A stretch of DNA of 64,000 bases from Nocardia sp. NBC_01730 (GTDB taxonomy: Bacteria; Actinomycetota; Actinomycetes; Mycobacteriales; Mycobacteriaceae). Location of the stretch: assembly GCF_035920445.1 (NCBI RefSeq), contig NZ_CP109162.1:4588001-4652000 (forward strand), given 5' to 3'. Positions 26,679-34,693 of this stretch are shown here, one piece after another. The notes beneath the pieces were generated by a model that was not told the DNA's origin, made no database searches, and worked only from the letters and a program-made list of their open reading frames with translations. How positions within the stretch are numbered: position 1 is the stretch's first letter; the number at the start of each line of letters is the position of its first letter. The translations under genes were made by a program, and so were the position numbers.

Positions 26679-26954
26679 TCAGTCGCGCCGGTCGGCGTGG
26701 CCGAGGTCGCGTTCCGGTGCCACCCGGTCGCGCACCCGCTGCTTGAGCACCGCGATATCGGGGAACCCGCCGTCGGCCTTGCGCTCCCAGATCTGCTCGC
26801 CGTCGACAGTGATCCGGAAGACGCCGCCCGAACCCGGGATGAGCGAGACCTCGCCCAGCTCGGTGGCGAAGGTGCTCAGCAACTCCTGCGCCATCCAGCT
26901 CGCGCGCAGCAGCCAGCGGCATTGGGTGCAGTACTCGATCGCGACGCGGGCCAT
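26679..26954 (-). CDS. SelT/SelW/SelH-family (Rdx) thioredoxin-like protein
   Basis: 91 residues. Begins VAIEYCTQCRW, with the redox CxxC at Cys9 and Cys12 where selenoprotein W has C-x-x-U, and continues with LLRASWMAQEL, GEVSLIPGSGGVFRITVDG, the conserved Rdx core. Probably a small cytosolic thiol redox protein; its partner is unknown. The last ten residues (ERDLGHADRRD) are charged. Separated by 18 bp from the YchJ-type gene on the same strand. Confidence 0.9.
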   Translation of the reverse strand: MARVAIEYCTQCRWLLRASWMAQELLSTFATELGEVSLIPGSGGVFRITVDGEQIWERKADGGFPDIAVLKQRVRDRVAPERDLGHADRRD

Positions 26955-26972
26955 GCCCGCTGACGCTACCGG

Positions 26973-27362
26973 TCAGGCTTTGTGCGTGCCGTCCAGGTAG
27001 ACCCACGCGCCATCGGACCGGGCGAATCTGCTCACCTCGTGCAACATGCCGCGACCGTCCGCGTCCCGGTAGTGCGCGACGAACTCCACGGTGCCGGTGT
27101 CATCGAACAGGCCACCGCGTTCGGTCGCGCGAATCTCCAGGAACAGCCAGCGCTGCGCCGGATCGAGCACCACCTCCGGCGGACGGGTGCGCGGATGCCA
27201 GGACCGCAGCAGGTAATCCATGTCCCTCACCGCGAACGCGGTGTAGCGCGACCGCATCAGCGCCTCCGCCGTCGCGGCGCCACGTTCGCCGCGCAGCACC
27301 GGGCCACAGCAGTCGTCGAATGCCTCGCCCCGCCCACACGGGCACCTGCGCGATCCGCTCAT
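26973..27362 (-). CDS. YchJ-family protein (SEC-C-like metal-binding motif)
   Basis: 129 residues. The N-terminus CPCGRGEAFDDCCG (Cys7, Cys9, Cys18, Cys19) is the SEC-C-like zinc motif of the UPF0225/YchJ family; the rest (TAEALMRSRYTAFAVRD, FLEIRATERGG, VEFVAHYRD) is an NTF2/cystatin-like domain. Function unknown. It probably forms a short transcript with the SelT-type gene. Full length compared with the family. Confidence 0.9.
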   Translation of the reverse strand: MSGSRRCPCGRGEAFDDCCGPVLRGERGAATAEALMRSRYTAFAVRDMDYLLRSWHPRTRPPEVVLDPAQRWLFLEIRATERGGLFDDTGTVEFVAHYRDADGRGMLHEVSRFARSDGAWVYLDGTHKA

Positions 27363-27654
27363 GACTGCGCCTCGCGCTCGGCTTCGTCATGCGCGATGCG
27401 CGCTGTGTCGATGATTCGCTCGATGCACTCGCTCATGACTGCGCATCACTGGCGCTCGACTCCACCATGACCGAGAACTCGGCTGTGTTCATTGCTCGCT
27501 CGCCCATGCCACCGATCTTGCCGCCGGGCGAACGACTCAGCTCCGCCGGGCTCGCCTTATACCCCGGCAAACCCGAAATGAAGACTGAATTATGTTCGCT
27601 AGCAGCGGAATTCGCTGATGGTGAACTTCCGTTCCGGTATGCTCGGCAAACTTC
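27363..27654. other. Intergenic region between ychJ-type gene and clpP
   Basis: About 300 bp holding no convincing gene. A 90-codon frame on the minus strand (27433-27705) would run over the clpP start and has no family signature. Several CGCTCG and GATGCGC words recur, in line with decayed intergenic repeats. Confidence 0.5.
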
Positions 27655-27660
27655 TACGCT
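27655..27660 (+). promoter_or_regulatory. -10 box for leaderless clpP transcript
   Basis: TACGCT ends 6 nt before the clpP ATG at 27667; there is no Shine-Dalgarno. Confidence 0.45.
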
Positions 27661-27666
27661 CGTGCC

Positions 27667-28239
27667 ATGGCTACCAGCGGACGCACCCTCGACGATTCGG
27701 TACACGAACGACTCCTGCGCGAACGCGTCATCTTTCTCGGCCAGCAGGTCGACGACGACATCGCCAACCGGCTGTGCGCACAGTTGCTGTTACTCGCCGC
27801 CGAAGACCCGGACCGCGAGATCAGTTTCTACATCAACTCTCCCGGCGGCTCGGTCGACGCGGGCATGGCCATCTACGACACGATGACCTACGTGGGCTGC
27901 GACATCGCCACCTACGCCATGGGTTTGGCCGGTTCGATGGCGCAGGTTCTGCTCACCTGCGGCACCAAGGGCAAACGCCACGCGCTGGCGCACACCCGCA
28001 TCCTGATGCACCAACCTTCCGCCGGGCTCGGCGGCTCCGCGGCCGACATCCTCATCCTCGCCGAGCAGCAGGCTCTTATGAAGCGCCAACTCGCCGGGCT
28101 GGTCGCCGAGCACACCGGCCAGACCGATGAGCAGATCCTGACCGACTGGGACCGCGACCGGTGGTTCACGCCGGCCGAGGCGAAGGACTACGGGATCATC
28201 GACCACATCGTCAGCGGCCCACGGCAGCCGGCGTCCTAG
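27667..28239 (+). CDS. Solitary ClpP-type serine protease subunit
   Basis: 190 residues. Catalytic triad is complete: Ser90 in GLAGSMAQ, His115 in RILMHQPSAG, Asp164 in DRDRWF. ClpP proteases form tetradecamers that degrade proteins unfolded by ClpX or ClpC. It is alone, without a second clpP or clpX next to it, whereas actinobacteria normally carry the housekeeping pair clpP1-clpP2 ahead of clpX. It is therefore best read as an extra paralogue, possibly serving a special substrate or partner. The oligomer partner cannot be deduced. Confidence 0.93.
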   Translation: MATSGRTLDDSVHERLLRERVIFLGQQVDDDIANRLCAQLLLLAAEDPDREISFYINSPGGSVDAGMAIYDTMTYVGCDIATYAMGLAGSMAQVLLTCGTKGKRHALAHTRILMHQPSAGLGGSAADILILAEQQALMKRQLAGLVAEHTGQTDEQILTDWDRDRWFTPAEAKDYGIIDHIVSGPRQPAS

Positions 28240-28263
28240 CCGCCGTATCCGGCACCGACCGGG

Positions 28264-28722
28264 CTACCTCCGGTGCGCGTCGACGGCCGCCAGCTCCGCG
28301 GCGAGGGCTACGGTCTGTTCCCGCCAGCGCCGTAGATCGGTGACGCTCGGCGCGAGTTCGTAATCGTGGTGGTGCGCGGCCCGTGACAGCGCCGCCCACA
28401 GCGCCGCGACCCGCGCCGCGACCTCCGGTCCTGCGAAGGCGCGCAACGCGATCAGCTGCGCCCGCATCGGACAGCGGATCAGAGCGGGCGCCAGCCGCAT
28501 CCACAGTTCGTCGACGCACTGCTCCAGAGCGATCCGCAGAATCCACACGGTCGCCCGGGACCAAAGCCCGCCCGCGTCGGTCACCGAACCGGCGAGCAGC
28601 CGATCCACGGTGTCCAGCCGCTCGGCCACCGACGGACGATTCGCGGGCAGCCGCCGCGAGCCGTTCTTCGGCCCGCGCCCAGGTCCGCGGCGCGCGCCGG
28701 TGCGCGGACGCCGCCCGCTCAC
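28264..28722 (-). CDS. Small helical partner of the Rad50-like ATPase, HEPN-like Rx4H motif
   Basis: 152 residues, starting at GTG 28722, 7 bp after the stop of the large ATPase gene, so the two surely form one operon. A basic, disordered N-terminus (1-30) precedes an all-helical domain. Near the end of that domain is LSRAAHHHDYEL, in which Arg-x4-His matches the active-site pattern of HEPN RNases. The match is short and the family was not recognised, so this is only a hint. Alternatives are a structural subunit or regulator of the ATPase. Confidence 0.75.
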   Translation of the reverse strand: MSGRRPRTGARRGPGRGPKNGSRRLPANRPSVAERLDTVDRLLAGSVTDAGGLWSRATVWILRIALEQCVDELWMRLAPALIRCPMRAQLIALRAFAGPEVAARVAALWAALSRAAHHHDYELAPSVTDLRRWREQTVALAAELAAVDAHRR

Positions 28723-28729
28723 CGGCGCC

Positions 28730-31282
28730 TCACCGGGCCAGCCACGCGACGAACTTCTCGGTCTCGCCGATCAGCTCGCGCATCGTGCGCCCGATCGGCA
28801 CATGCGCGCCCGCCGTGGCATCGCGCAGCGCGTTCACCACCCACTGCCCTTCGCGCGCGACCAGGTTCTTGTTCAAGTCGTCGACCTTGCTGCCAACACC
28901 GAACACCGCGAGCGCGATCTTGGCCCTGGTCGACTGCGCGGCGTCGATGTGGCGTTCGACCTCGTAGTGGTTCATGCCCGCGGCGAGCAGGGTGCGTCGA
29001 GCCCTCGCCAGACCAGCCGCCTCGACCGCGGAACGACAGCAGGTGGCCACGAGTTCGTTGGCGATCGCGGCGGGCAGCTGCGGGGTGCGCACGAGCGCAC
29101 GGGCGTCATCGAGGTAGCGGCGGATCGGATCGCTCGACACCCGCACCTCGACCACCGAACGATCGCGGCGCTGCACTTCGAGCACGGTCGCGTCGAGCTC
29201 CATCCGCCGCACCGCCTCGGCGAGGCGCTCGTCGTGGGTGAAGACCACCACCTGGCGGGTCCACGCCACCATGGCGAGCACCTGGGCCAGGCCGTCCACC
29301 TTCGCCGGGTCCATCGCCTGCACCGGGTCGTCGATCATGACGAAGCGGAACGGGCTCTCCTCGACCGTGGCGCGCGGCAGGAACAGCGAGAGCCCCAGCG
29401 CGTGCAGCTCACCCTGGCTCATCACGCCGAGCGCGGCGCCGTCCACCTCGTCCACCGTGACGTCGAGCAGCACCCGGCGCGCGGTTCCCGCGTTGCCCTG
29501 CAGGCGGATCGCGCCCAGTTCGACACTGCTCTGCTGGCGCAGCGTCTGCCACACCCAGCGCGCCGTCGTCTCCAGCGGCGTCATGCGCTCGCCGCGCAGA
29601 CCCGCGGTCGCCGACTTCAACCAATCCTCGGCCTTCTTCACCGTGCGCAGTTCGGCGGCACGCGCGGCGACCTCGCGCGCCCCCTTCAGCCAAGTCGCGA
29701 TCCGCGGGACCAGCGGCGTCCACACCTCGTCGAGGCGGTCGAGTTCCTTGCGGGTGCCCTGCTGCAGCAGGTCCAGTTCGTCGACCAGCCGCGCGTGCGC
29801 GCCGCGCAGCCGGTCGGCAAGGTCGGGGGTGTATTCGGCACTGGTCAACGCGGCCCAGTCGGACCAAGCGCCGCGTACCGCGGAGGTGTCCACCGACGGC
29901 GGGTTGCGCGGATCGAATTCCAATTCCGCCGGAACGAGATCCGGCAGCGCCCGCGCCGCCCGTATGGCATGGCCCAGTTCGGCGCGCGCGGTGGTGAGCG
30001 CGTCGACTCGGGCGGCGAGCTGATCGATGGCGGCCTCGGTGTCGCGGGCCCAGGCGTCGTCGAGGGCGCCGCTTCCACAGACCGGGCACGGACATGTCCC
30101 GCGCGCCGCTCGGTGATCGCGCGCCTTGCGCAACAGCTCGAGCACCCGCAGATCGGCCTCGGCGTCGGCGGTGGCGCCCCTGGCCAGCGCCTCGCCGCAG
30201 TGCTCCAGGCGAGCGGCCACCTCTTCCACTTCGGTGTCGGTCGGCAGCGCGAGCCGCACGATCGCCCGCAGCCCGTCCGGCCCGGCCGGGTCGTCGACGG
30301 CGCCGAGCACCTCGCGCCCGATCGCGGTGAGATCCGGCTGGGCAGGGCGTAGCAGACCCGTCACCCGGACCGCACGGTCGTCTGCCACCGACGCGAGCAG
30401 CTCGAGCAGCTCGAGTCGTTCCTGGCGCGAATCACGCACGGCGCGTTCCAGTTCCAGCCGACGCATTCGGATTCGTTCCTGCGCCATGGTGAGTTCGTCG
30501 AGACCTAGCAGCTGGTGTAGCGCATCGAACAGATCGCTCGGCTTGCCGTCGACCAGGGCACCGAGCTCACTGTAAGACAGGAACGGGCGGTAGAGCTCCA
30601 GCTGAGCCGCCCACCGGTCCACGTCGAATTCCGTTGGCGAGGCGGGCGGATACTGCTGAGTCCAGTCCGCGTCGGCCAGATCCGCGGCGGGAGTCCACTC
30701 CTTGGCGATGGTCAACTGTGTGTCTGCCGAGGCTTCGCTCGGCCGAGCACTCCTTGTGTCTGCCGAGGCTTCGCTCGGCCGAGCACTCCTTGTGTCTGCC
30801 GAGGCTTCGCTCGGCCGAGCACTCCTTGGCGCACCGCCCGCGGTGAGCAGCGCCAGCTCGATGCGCGGCGCGTCACCGTCGTGCAAGTTGCGCCAGCCCT
30901 CGCGCCAAGCGGCCGACCGCCCGTCCCACCGGCGATTTCCACCGGTCAGGGCCAGTTCGGCGGCCTCGGCGAAACTGGACTTTCCGCTGCCGTTGCGGCC
31001 GACCACCAGGGTGAGTCCGGGCCCGGGTGGCAGGTCCAGCGTCGTCTCCGGCCCGATGCCGCGGAAGCCGCGCACCCGGATGGAGCGCAAGAAGATGCCG
31101 GAGTGGCCGAATGCCGTTGTCGGATCACCAGGTTCGGCGCCGCCGAGCGCACGCAGCACGGTCCGCGTCACCGACGGCGGCACCGCGGGATCCTCGGCGA
31201 GGCGCCTGGTCACCACCGCGGACAGCCGGGGCGCCGCGTCCGCTGGCCCGTCGACCTGGACAGCGTCGGGATCCAGGCGCAT
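28730..31282 (-). CDS. Rad50/RecF-like ABC ATPase with CPxC zinc hook
   Basis: 850 residues. Head part 1: Walker A GRNGSGKS (95-102) after FRGIGPETTLDLPPG. A central helical stretch contains CPCPVCG, a Rad50-type hook. Head part 2: the ABC signature is MSQGELHALGLS, Walker B is FVMIDDPVQAMD, then VVVFTHDER with the H-loop. This is the SMC/Rad50/RecF class, which act on DNA ends, recombination intermediates or foreign nucleic acid; it is not RecF, RecN, SbcC or SMC itself. ATG 31282 follows GGAGGGGG. Residues 153-188 are three perfect 12-residue repeats placed between head motifs, probably a surface loop. Confidence 0.9.
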   Translation of the reverse strand: MRLDPDAVQVDGPADAAPRLSAVVTRRLAEDPAVPPSVTRTVLRALGGAEPGDPTTAFGHSGIFLRSIRVRGFRGIGPETTLDLPPGPGLTLVVGRNGSGKSSFAEAAELALTGGNRRWDGRSAAWREGWRNLHDGDAPRIELALLTAGGAPRSARPSEASADTRSARPSEASADTRSARPSEASADTQLTIAKEWTPAADLADADWTQQYPPASPTEFDVDRWAAQLELYRPFLSYSELGALVDGKPSDLFDALHQLLGLDELTMAQERIRMRRLELERAVRDSRQERLELLELLASVADDRAVRVTGLLRPAQPDLTAIGREVLGAVDDPAGPDGLRAIVRLALPTDTEVEEVAARLEHCGEALARGATADAEADLRVLELLRKARDHRAARGTCPCPVCGSGALDDAWARDTEAAIDQLAARVDALTTARAELGHAIRAARALPDLVPAELEFDPRNPPSVDTSAVRGAWSDWAALTSAEYTPDLADRLRGAHARLVDELDLLQQGTRKELDRLDEVWTPLVPRIATWLKGAREVAARAAELRTVKKAEDWLKSATAGLRGERMTPLETTARWVWQTLRQQSSVELGAIRLQGNAGTARRVLLDVTVDEVDGAALGVMSQGELHALGLSLFLPRATVEESPFRFVMIDDPVQAMDPAKVDGLAQVLAMVAWTRQVVVFTHDERLAEAVRRMELDATVLEVQRRDRSVVEVRVSSDPIRRYLDDARALVRTPQLPAAIANELVATCCRSAVEAAGLARARRTLLAAGMNHYEVERHIDAAQSTRAKIALAVFGVGSKVDDLNKNLVAREGQWVVNALRDATAGAHVPIGRTMRELIGETEKFVAWLAR
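30719..30826 (-). repeat. Three 36-bp tandem repeats inside the ATPase gene
   Basis: Copies start at 30719, 30755 and 30791 and are identical. Read with the gene they encode RSARPSEASADT three times. Each copy contains the palindrome GCTCGGCCGAGC and the stem-loop GCCGAG-GCTTCG-CTCGGC. The same unit is found inverted at 31387-31494, just upstream of the gene. Confidence 0.97.
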
Positions 31283-31386
31283 GCGAAAACCCCCTCCACC
31301 ACCGAGCCGCCACACGTCCTCCGACCCCGTGCACGGCGCCTTTGTCGAAGCTGTGCGAAACGGTACCCGATCGCGCCGTATTCGCA

Positions 31387-31494
31387 AGGAGTGCTCGGCC
31401 GAGCGAAGCCTCGGCAGACACAAAAAGTGCTCGGCCGAGCGAAGCCTCGGCAGACACCAAAAGTGCTCGGCCGAGCGAAGCCTCGGCAGACACC
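31387..31494 (+). repeat. Three 36-bp tandem repeats upstream of the ATPase gene, inverted relative to the intragenic set
   Basis: Copies start at 31387, 31423 and 31459. The core GTGCTCGGCCGAGCGAAGCC is identical; only the first bases (AGGA or AAAA) differ. The orientation is opposite to the array at 30719-30826, so the two could pair as a long hairpin. Confidence 0.96.
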
Positions 31495-31822
31495 CACCGT
31501 GCCGGTGCGAATCTGCCCGCGGGGATGGATATGGTCATCGAAACGGCTCGGCTGCGTCTCGATGTCCACCCCTCGCCAACCCCGGCGGGCAGCTCGATGG
31601 TGTCAACACCCGTTCCGGGTGGCTCGGTCGAGCCGAACAGCACAGAATGCCAGAGCGCATCGATCGGCGCAAGATCAGCTCGGTCGGCGAATGTGGCACG
31701 GCGACAAGAATTTCCGTGCGAACACACCGGCGGCGTCGGCACCTGTCGGTGTGCTGCGGTAGAAATCCGGTCAACCGAGGAATGGGGAAGGCGATGAGGC
31801 ACCACCGAGCTGGAACCGTCCG
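31495..31822. other. Intergenic region before the SWIM operon
   Basis: No gene is supported. A plus-strand reading near 31533 begins MVIETARLRL, like some GNAT proteins, but loses all similarity after ten residues. TAGAAA near 31760 is a weak -10 candidate for the SWIM operon. Confidence 0.45.
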
Positions 31823-34693
31823 ATGACGACGCCCTGGACGGAAGACCAGGTCAGGGCGCTCGCACCGGACGCGGGTTCGCTGTCGGCGGCGCGCAAGTTT
31901 ACGGACCGTTGGCGTGGCGCCGGGCAGCACGGCGTCGCGCTGTGGGGGCAGTGCCAGGGCAGCGGCGCGGTGCCGTACCAGACGGTGGTCGATCTGTCCG
32001 GCCCGGCGTACAGCTGCTCCTGTCCGAGCCGCAAGTTCCCCTGCAAACACGCACTGTCGCTGTTGCTGGCCTGGGCCGTGGGCGAGGTTCCCGCGGTCCC
32101 GGAGACCGCGGACTACGCGGCGGCCTGGATCGGCGGCCGCGCGGCGCGGTCGGCGTCCACCACGGGGCGCGTGGCCCGCACACCGAACCCTGCCACCGCC
32201 GAGCAGCGCAGGGTGCGGGTGACCGCGGGACTGGAAGAACTCGACATCTGGCTCGGAGACCAGGTACGCACCGGGCTCGCGCAGACGGAACGCTCGTTCC
32301 GCGCCTTCGAGGCCATCGCCGCCAGGATGGTCGACGCACAGGCGCCTGGCCTCGCTTCGGCCCTGCGCCGACTGCCGACCACGGTGGTCACCAGGACCGA
32401 CTGGCCGGATCTCGTGCTGCGCGAGTATGCGCGGATGCACCTCCTGGTCGCCGCGCACCGGCAGCTCGACGACGTGGAGCCCGCGCTGCGTGCGAGTATC
32501 CGCACTCACATCGGCTACCCGAATCCGGCCGAGGCGGTGCGCGGCGAACCCGCGGTGCGGGACCGGTGGATGGTGTTCGGTGTGCGGGTCTCCGATGAGG
32601 AGCGGCTGCACACCAGGCGCACTTGGCTGTACGGGCGAGCGAGCAAGCGCTGGGCGCTGATCGTCGACCACTCCTTCGGCTCCCCCAGCTTTCCCGCCGA
32701 CGTTCCCGCGCTCGGTCAACTCGCCGATGTCGAACTGCACTACTACCCCGGCACCGCGCCGCTGCGGGCGCTCTGGGGCGAACGGCGCGGCCCCGCCGAA
32801 CCCTTCACCACGCTGCCCGCCGACAAGGACCGGCCGAAAACCATCGCGGCCGCACTGGCCGACCACGCCGCGGCGCTCGGCGCCGATCCGTGGCTGCGCA
32901 CATGGCCGATGCTGCTCGTCGACGTGATTCCCGCGCTGACCGAACAGGGTTGGTACCTCACCGAATCCGACGGCACGGCGCTGCCGATCGCCGCGGCCGA
33001 GCAACCGTGGCGACTGCTGGCCGTCTCCGGTGGCCACCCGGTGACGGTGGCCGCCGAATGGGGCACCGACGGGCTGGCTCCGATCTCGGTGTTCACCGCG
33101 GGCGAGGTCATCGACCTGGCGCCAACGGACCCCGTCGGCCGCCCGCCGAATTCGCCTGCCGTACAGACCTCGAGCGCGGATTTGACTTCCGTCGCGCTGC
33201 TCGGTACCGCGCGCCGGACACCGGATCTCGACCGGCTGGCGCCTCCGGTGGCGCGCGCCGCGGTCCGGTTGCCGACCGACCCGGCGCTGCGGCTTCTCGA
33301 AACCGCCGCGTTGCAGGATGTTTTCACGCGCGGCGCGGTCATGCCCGCCACCGCGACCGCGACCGAACCCGCGGCGGATGACGACCGCCGCCTGCTGCCG
33401 CGCCCGGCTGCGGCACGACTGACGCGCATGGTGCAGGAGCACTCGGCCTTCCTCCCGGAATGGTTCGAAGCAGCGGCGCCGCACGACTATCGGGCCCCGG
33501 GCGCGCTGAGCGTGCGACTACTGGAGCAGGCGAAGATCAACGCCGCGCTGCGCGAGCCACTGCTGCGCCTGGCCGGCGCCCGCGGCAGCTGGCTGGCCGC
33601 GCAGCACCCGGAGTGGCGGAACCTGGTGCGGCAGCAGCCCATCGCGTCCGACCTTTCCGTGGAAACCTGGCAGTTCGGGCAGCCGCCCGAGCGGCGCGAC
33701 TGGCTTGCCGCGCTCCGTCGTCGCGACGCCGACGCCGCCGGAAAGCGGCTCGTCGCGGCATGGCCGAAGGAATCCGGTCCGCTGAAGGCGGAGCTGCTGG
33801 CCGTGCTCGCCGAGGGCATCGGGCCGGATGACGAACCGCTGTTGGAGACGGCGCTGGACGATCGGCGCGCCGATGTGCGGCGCACCGCGGCGGGGCTGCT
33901 CGCGCTGCTGCCGAATTCGGCGTTCGCGCAGCGCATGCGGAACCGGGCGACCACGTGGATCCGCGCCGAGCACCGGATGCGGCACACGAATCTGGTGCCC
34001 GCTCTGCCCGACGCGCTCGACGCCGCCACACAGCGCGACGGAATCACCGACCGCACGGTCGAATTCGCCTACCGCTGGAACGGCGCGCCCGATGTTCAGG
34101 CCGCCCGTTTGCGGCAGGTGGTCGCGGCGACACCGCTGGCGCACTGGTCGAGTCTGCTGAACACACCGGAGCAGGCGGTGCGCACCACGATCGAGGACCG
34201 ATTCCGGCAGCCGATCTTCGATGGCTGGGTGGATGCCGCACTCGCACAACATGATTCGCCGTGGGCGCGCGCGCTGTTCGAGGCGGGCGTGCCGACCGAT
34301 CTGGCTATGCTGCGCCGGCGTGAGCTGTTCGCGCTGCTCCCGCTGCCCGACCGGACCTCGCATCTGTTGCGGCTGGACGGCTCCTGGCTCTCCGAGATCG
34401 AGGCACTGCTGCCCGCGATGGGCCACCCATGGCCGGACGCGCTGGCGCAGCATCTGATCCTGCTGCTGTTCGAGCGGGCACGGGCAGCGGCCCGCCGCCC
34501 GGACGCACACGGCGCCTCCCCGAACGCGCACCGGTCGCTGCTGGCCACGGCCGCTGTCCATCTCCCCGTCGCCGTCGCGGACGCCGTCGCCGCGGTGGCC
34601 CACCGGTGCGACGATCCCGCTTGGGAGCGCGCCTTCGACCAGCTCGCCCACGACCTCAACCACCGCTCGATCATGCTCGAGGAGTTGCAGTGA
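31823..34693 (+). CDS. SWIM zinc-finger protein, first gene of MoxR-VWA operon
   Basis: 956 residues. The SWIM finger is near the N-terminus: Cys65-x-Cys67-x6-Cys74-x-His76 (YSCSCPSRKFPCKHA), a module that binds DNA or protein. The remainder is helical, with HEAT-like stretches in the C-terminal half (for example ALDDRRADVRRTAAGLLALLPN). No enzymatic motif was found. Its stop overlaps the GTG of the MoxR gene (GTGA), so the operon is translationally coupled. SWIM proteins of this size recur beside MoxR, DUF5682 and VWA genes in actinobacteria. Confidence 0.92.
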   Translation: MTTPWTEDQVRALAPDAGSLSAARKFTDRWRGAGQHGVALWGQCQGSGAVPYQTVVDLSGPAYSCSCPSRKFPCKHALSLLLAWAVGEVPAVPETADYAAAWIGGRAARSASTTGRVARTPNPATAEQRRVRVTAGLEELDIWLGDQVRTGLAQTERSFRAFEAIAARMVDAQAPGLASALRRLPTTVVTRTDWPDLVLREYARMHLLVAAHRQLDDVEPALRASIRTHIGYPNPAEAVRGEPAVRDRWMVFGVRVSDEERLHTRRTWLYGRASKRWALIVDHSFGSPSFPADVPALGQLADVELHYYPGTAPLRALWGERRGPAEPFTTLPADKDRPKTIAAALADHAAALGADPWLRTWPMLLVDVIPALTEQGWYLTESDGTALPIAAAEQPWRLLAVSGGHPVTVAAEWGTDGLAPISVFTAGEVIDLAPTDPVGRPPNSPAVQTSSADLTSVALLGTARRTPDLDRLAPPVARAAVRLPTDPALRLLETAALQDVFTRGAVMPATATATEPAADDDRRLLPRPAAARLTRMVQEHSAFLPEWFEAAAPHDYRAPGALSVRLLEQAKINAALREPLLRLAGARGSWLAAQHPEWRNLVRQQPIASDLSVETWQFGQPPERRDWLAALRRRDADAAGKRLVAAWPKESGPLKAELLAVLAEGIGPDDEPLLETALDDRRADVRRTAAGLLALLPNSAFAQRMRNRATTWIRAEHRMRHTNLVPALPDALDAATQRDGITDRTVEFAYRWNGAPDVQAARLRQVVAATPLAHWSSLLNTPEQAVRTTIEDRFRQPIFDGWVDAALAQHDSPWARALFEAGVPTDLAMLRRRELFALLPLPDRTSHLLRLDGSWLSEIEALLPAMGHPWPDALAQHLILLLFERARAAARRPDAHGASPNAHRSLLATAAVHLPVAVADAVAAVAHRCDDPAWERAFDQLAHDLNHRSIMLEELQ

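Noticed and set aside
27433..27705. 90-codon minus-strand frame before clpP
   Set aside because: No ribosome site, no family, and it would overlap the well-supported clpP start.
31533..31797. GNAT-like start MVIETARLRL
   Set aside because: Similarity ends after ten residues; the rest is low-complexity and crosses no GNAT motif.
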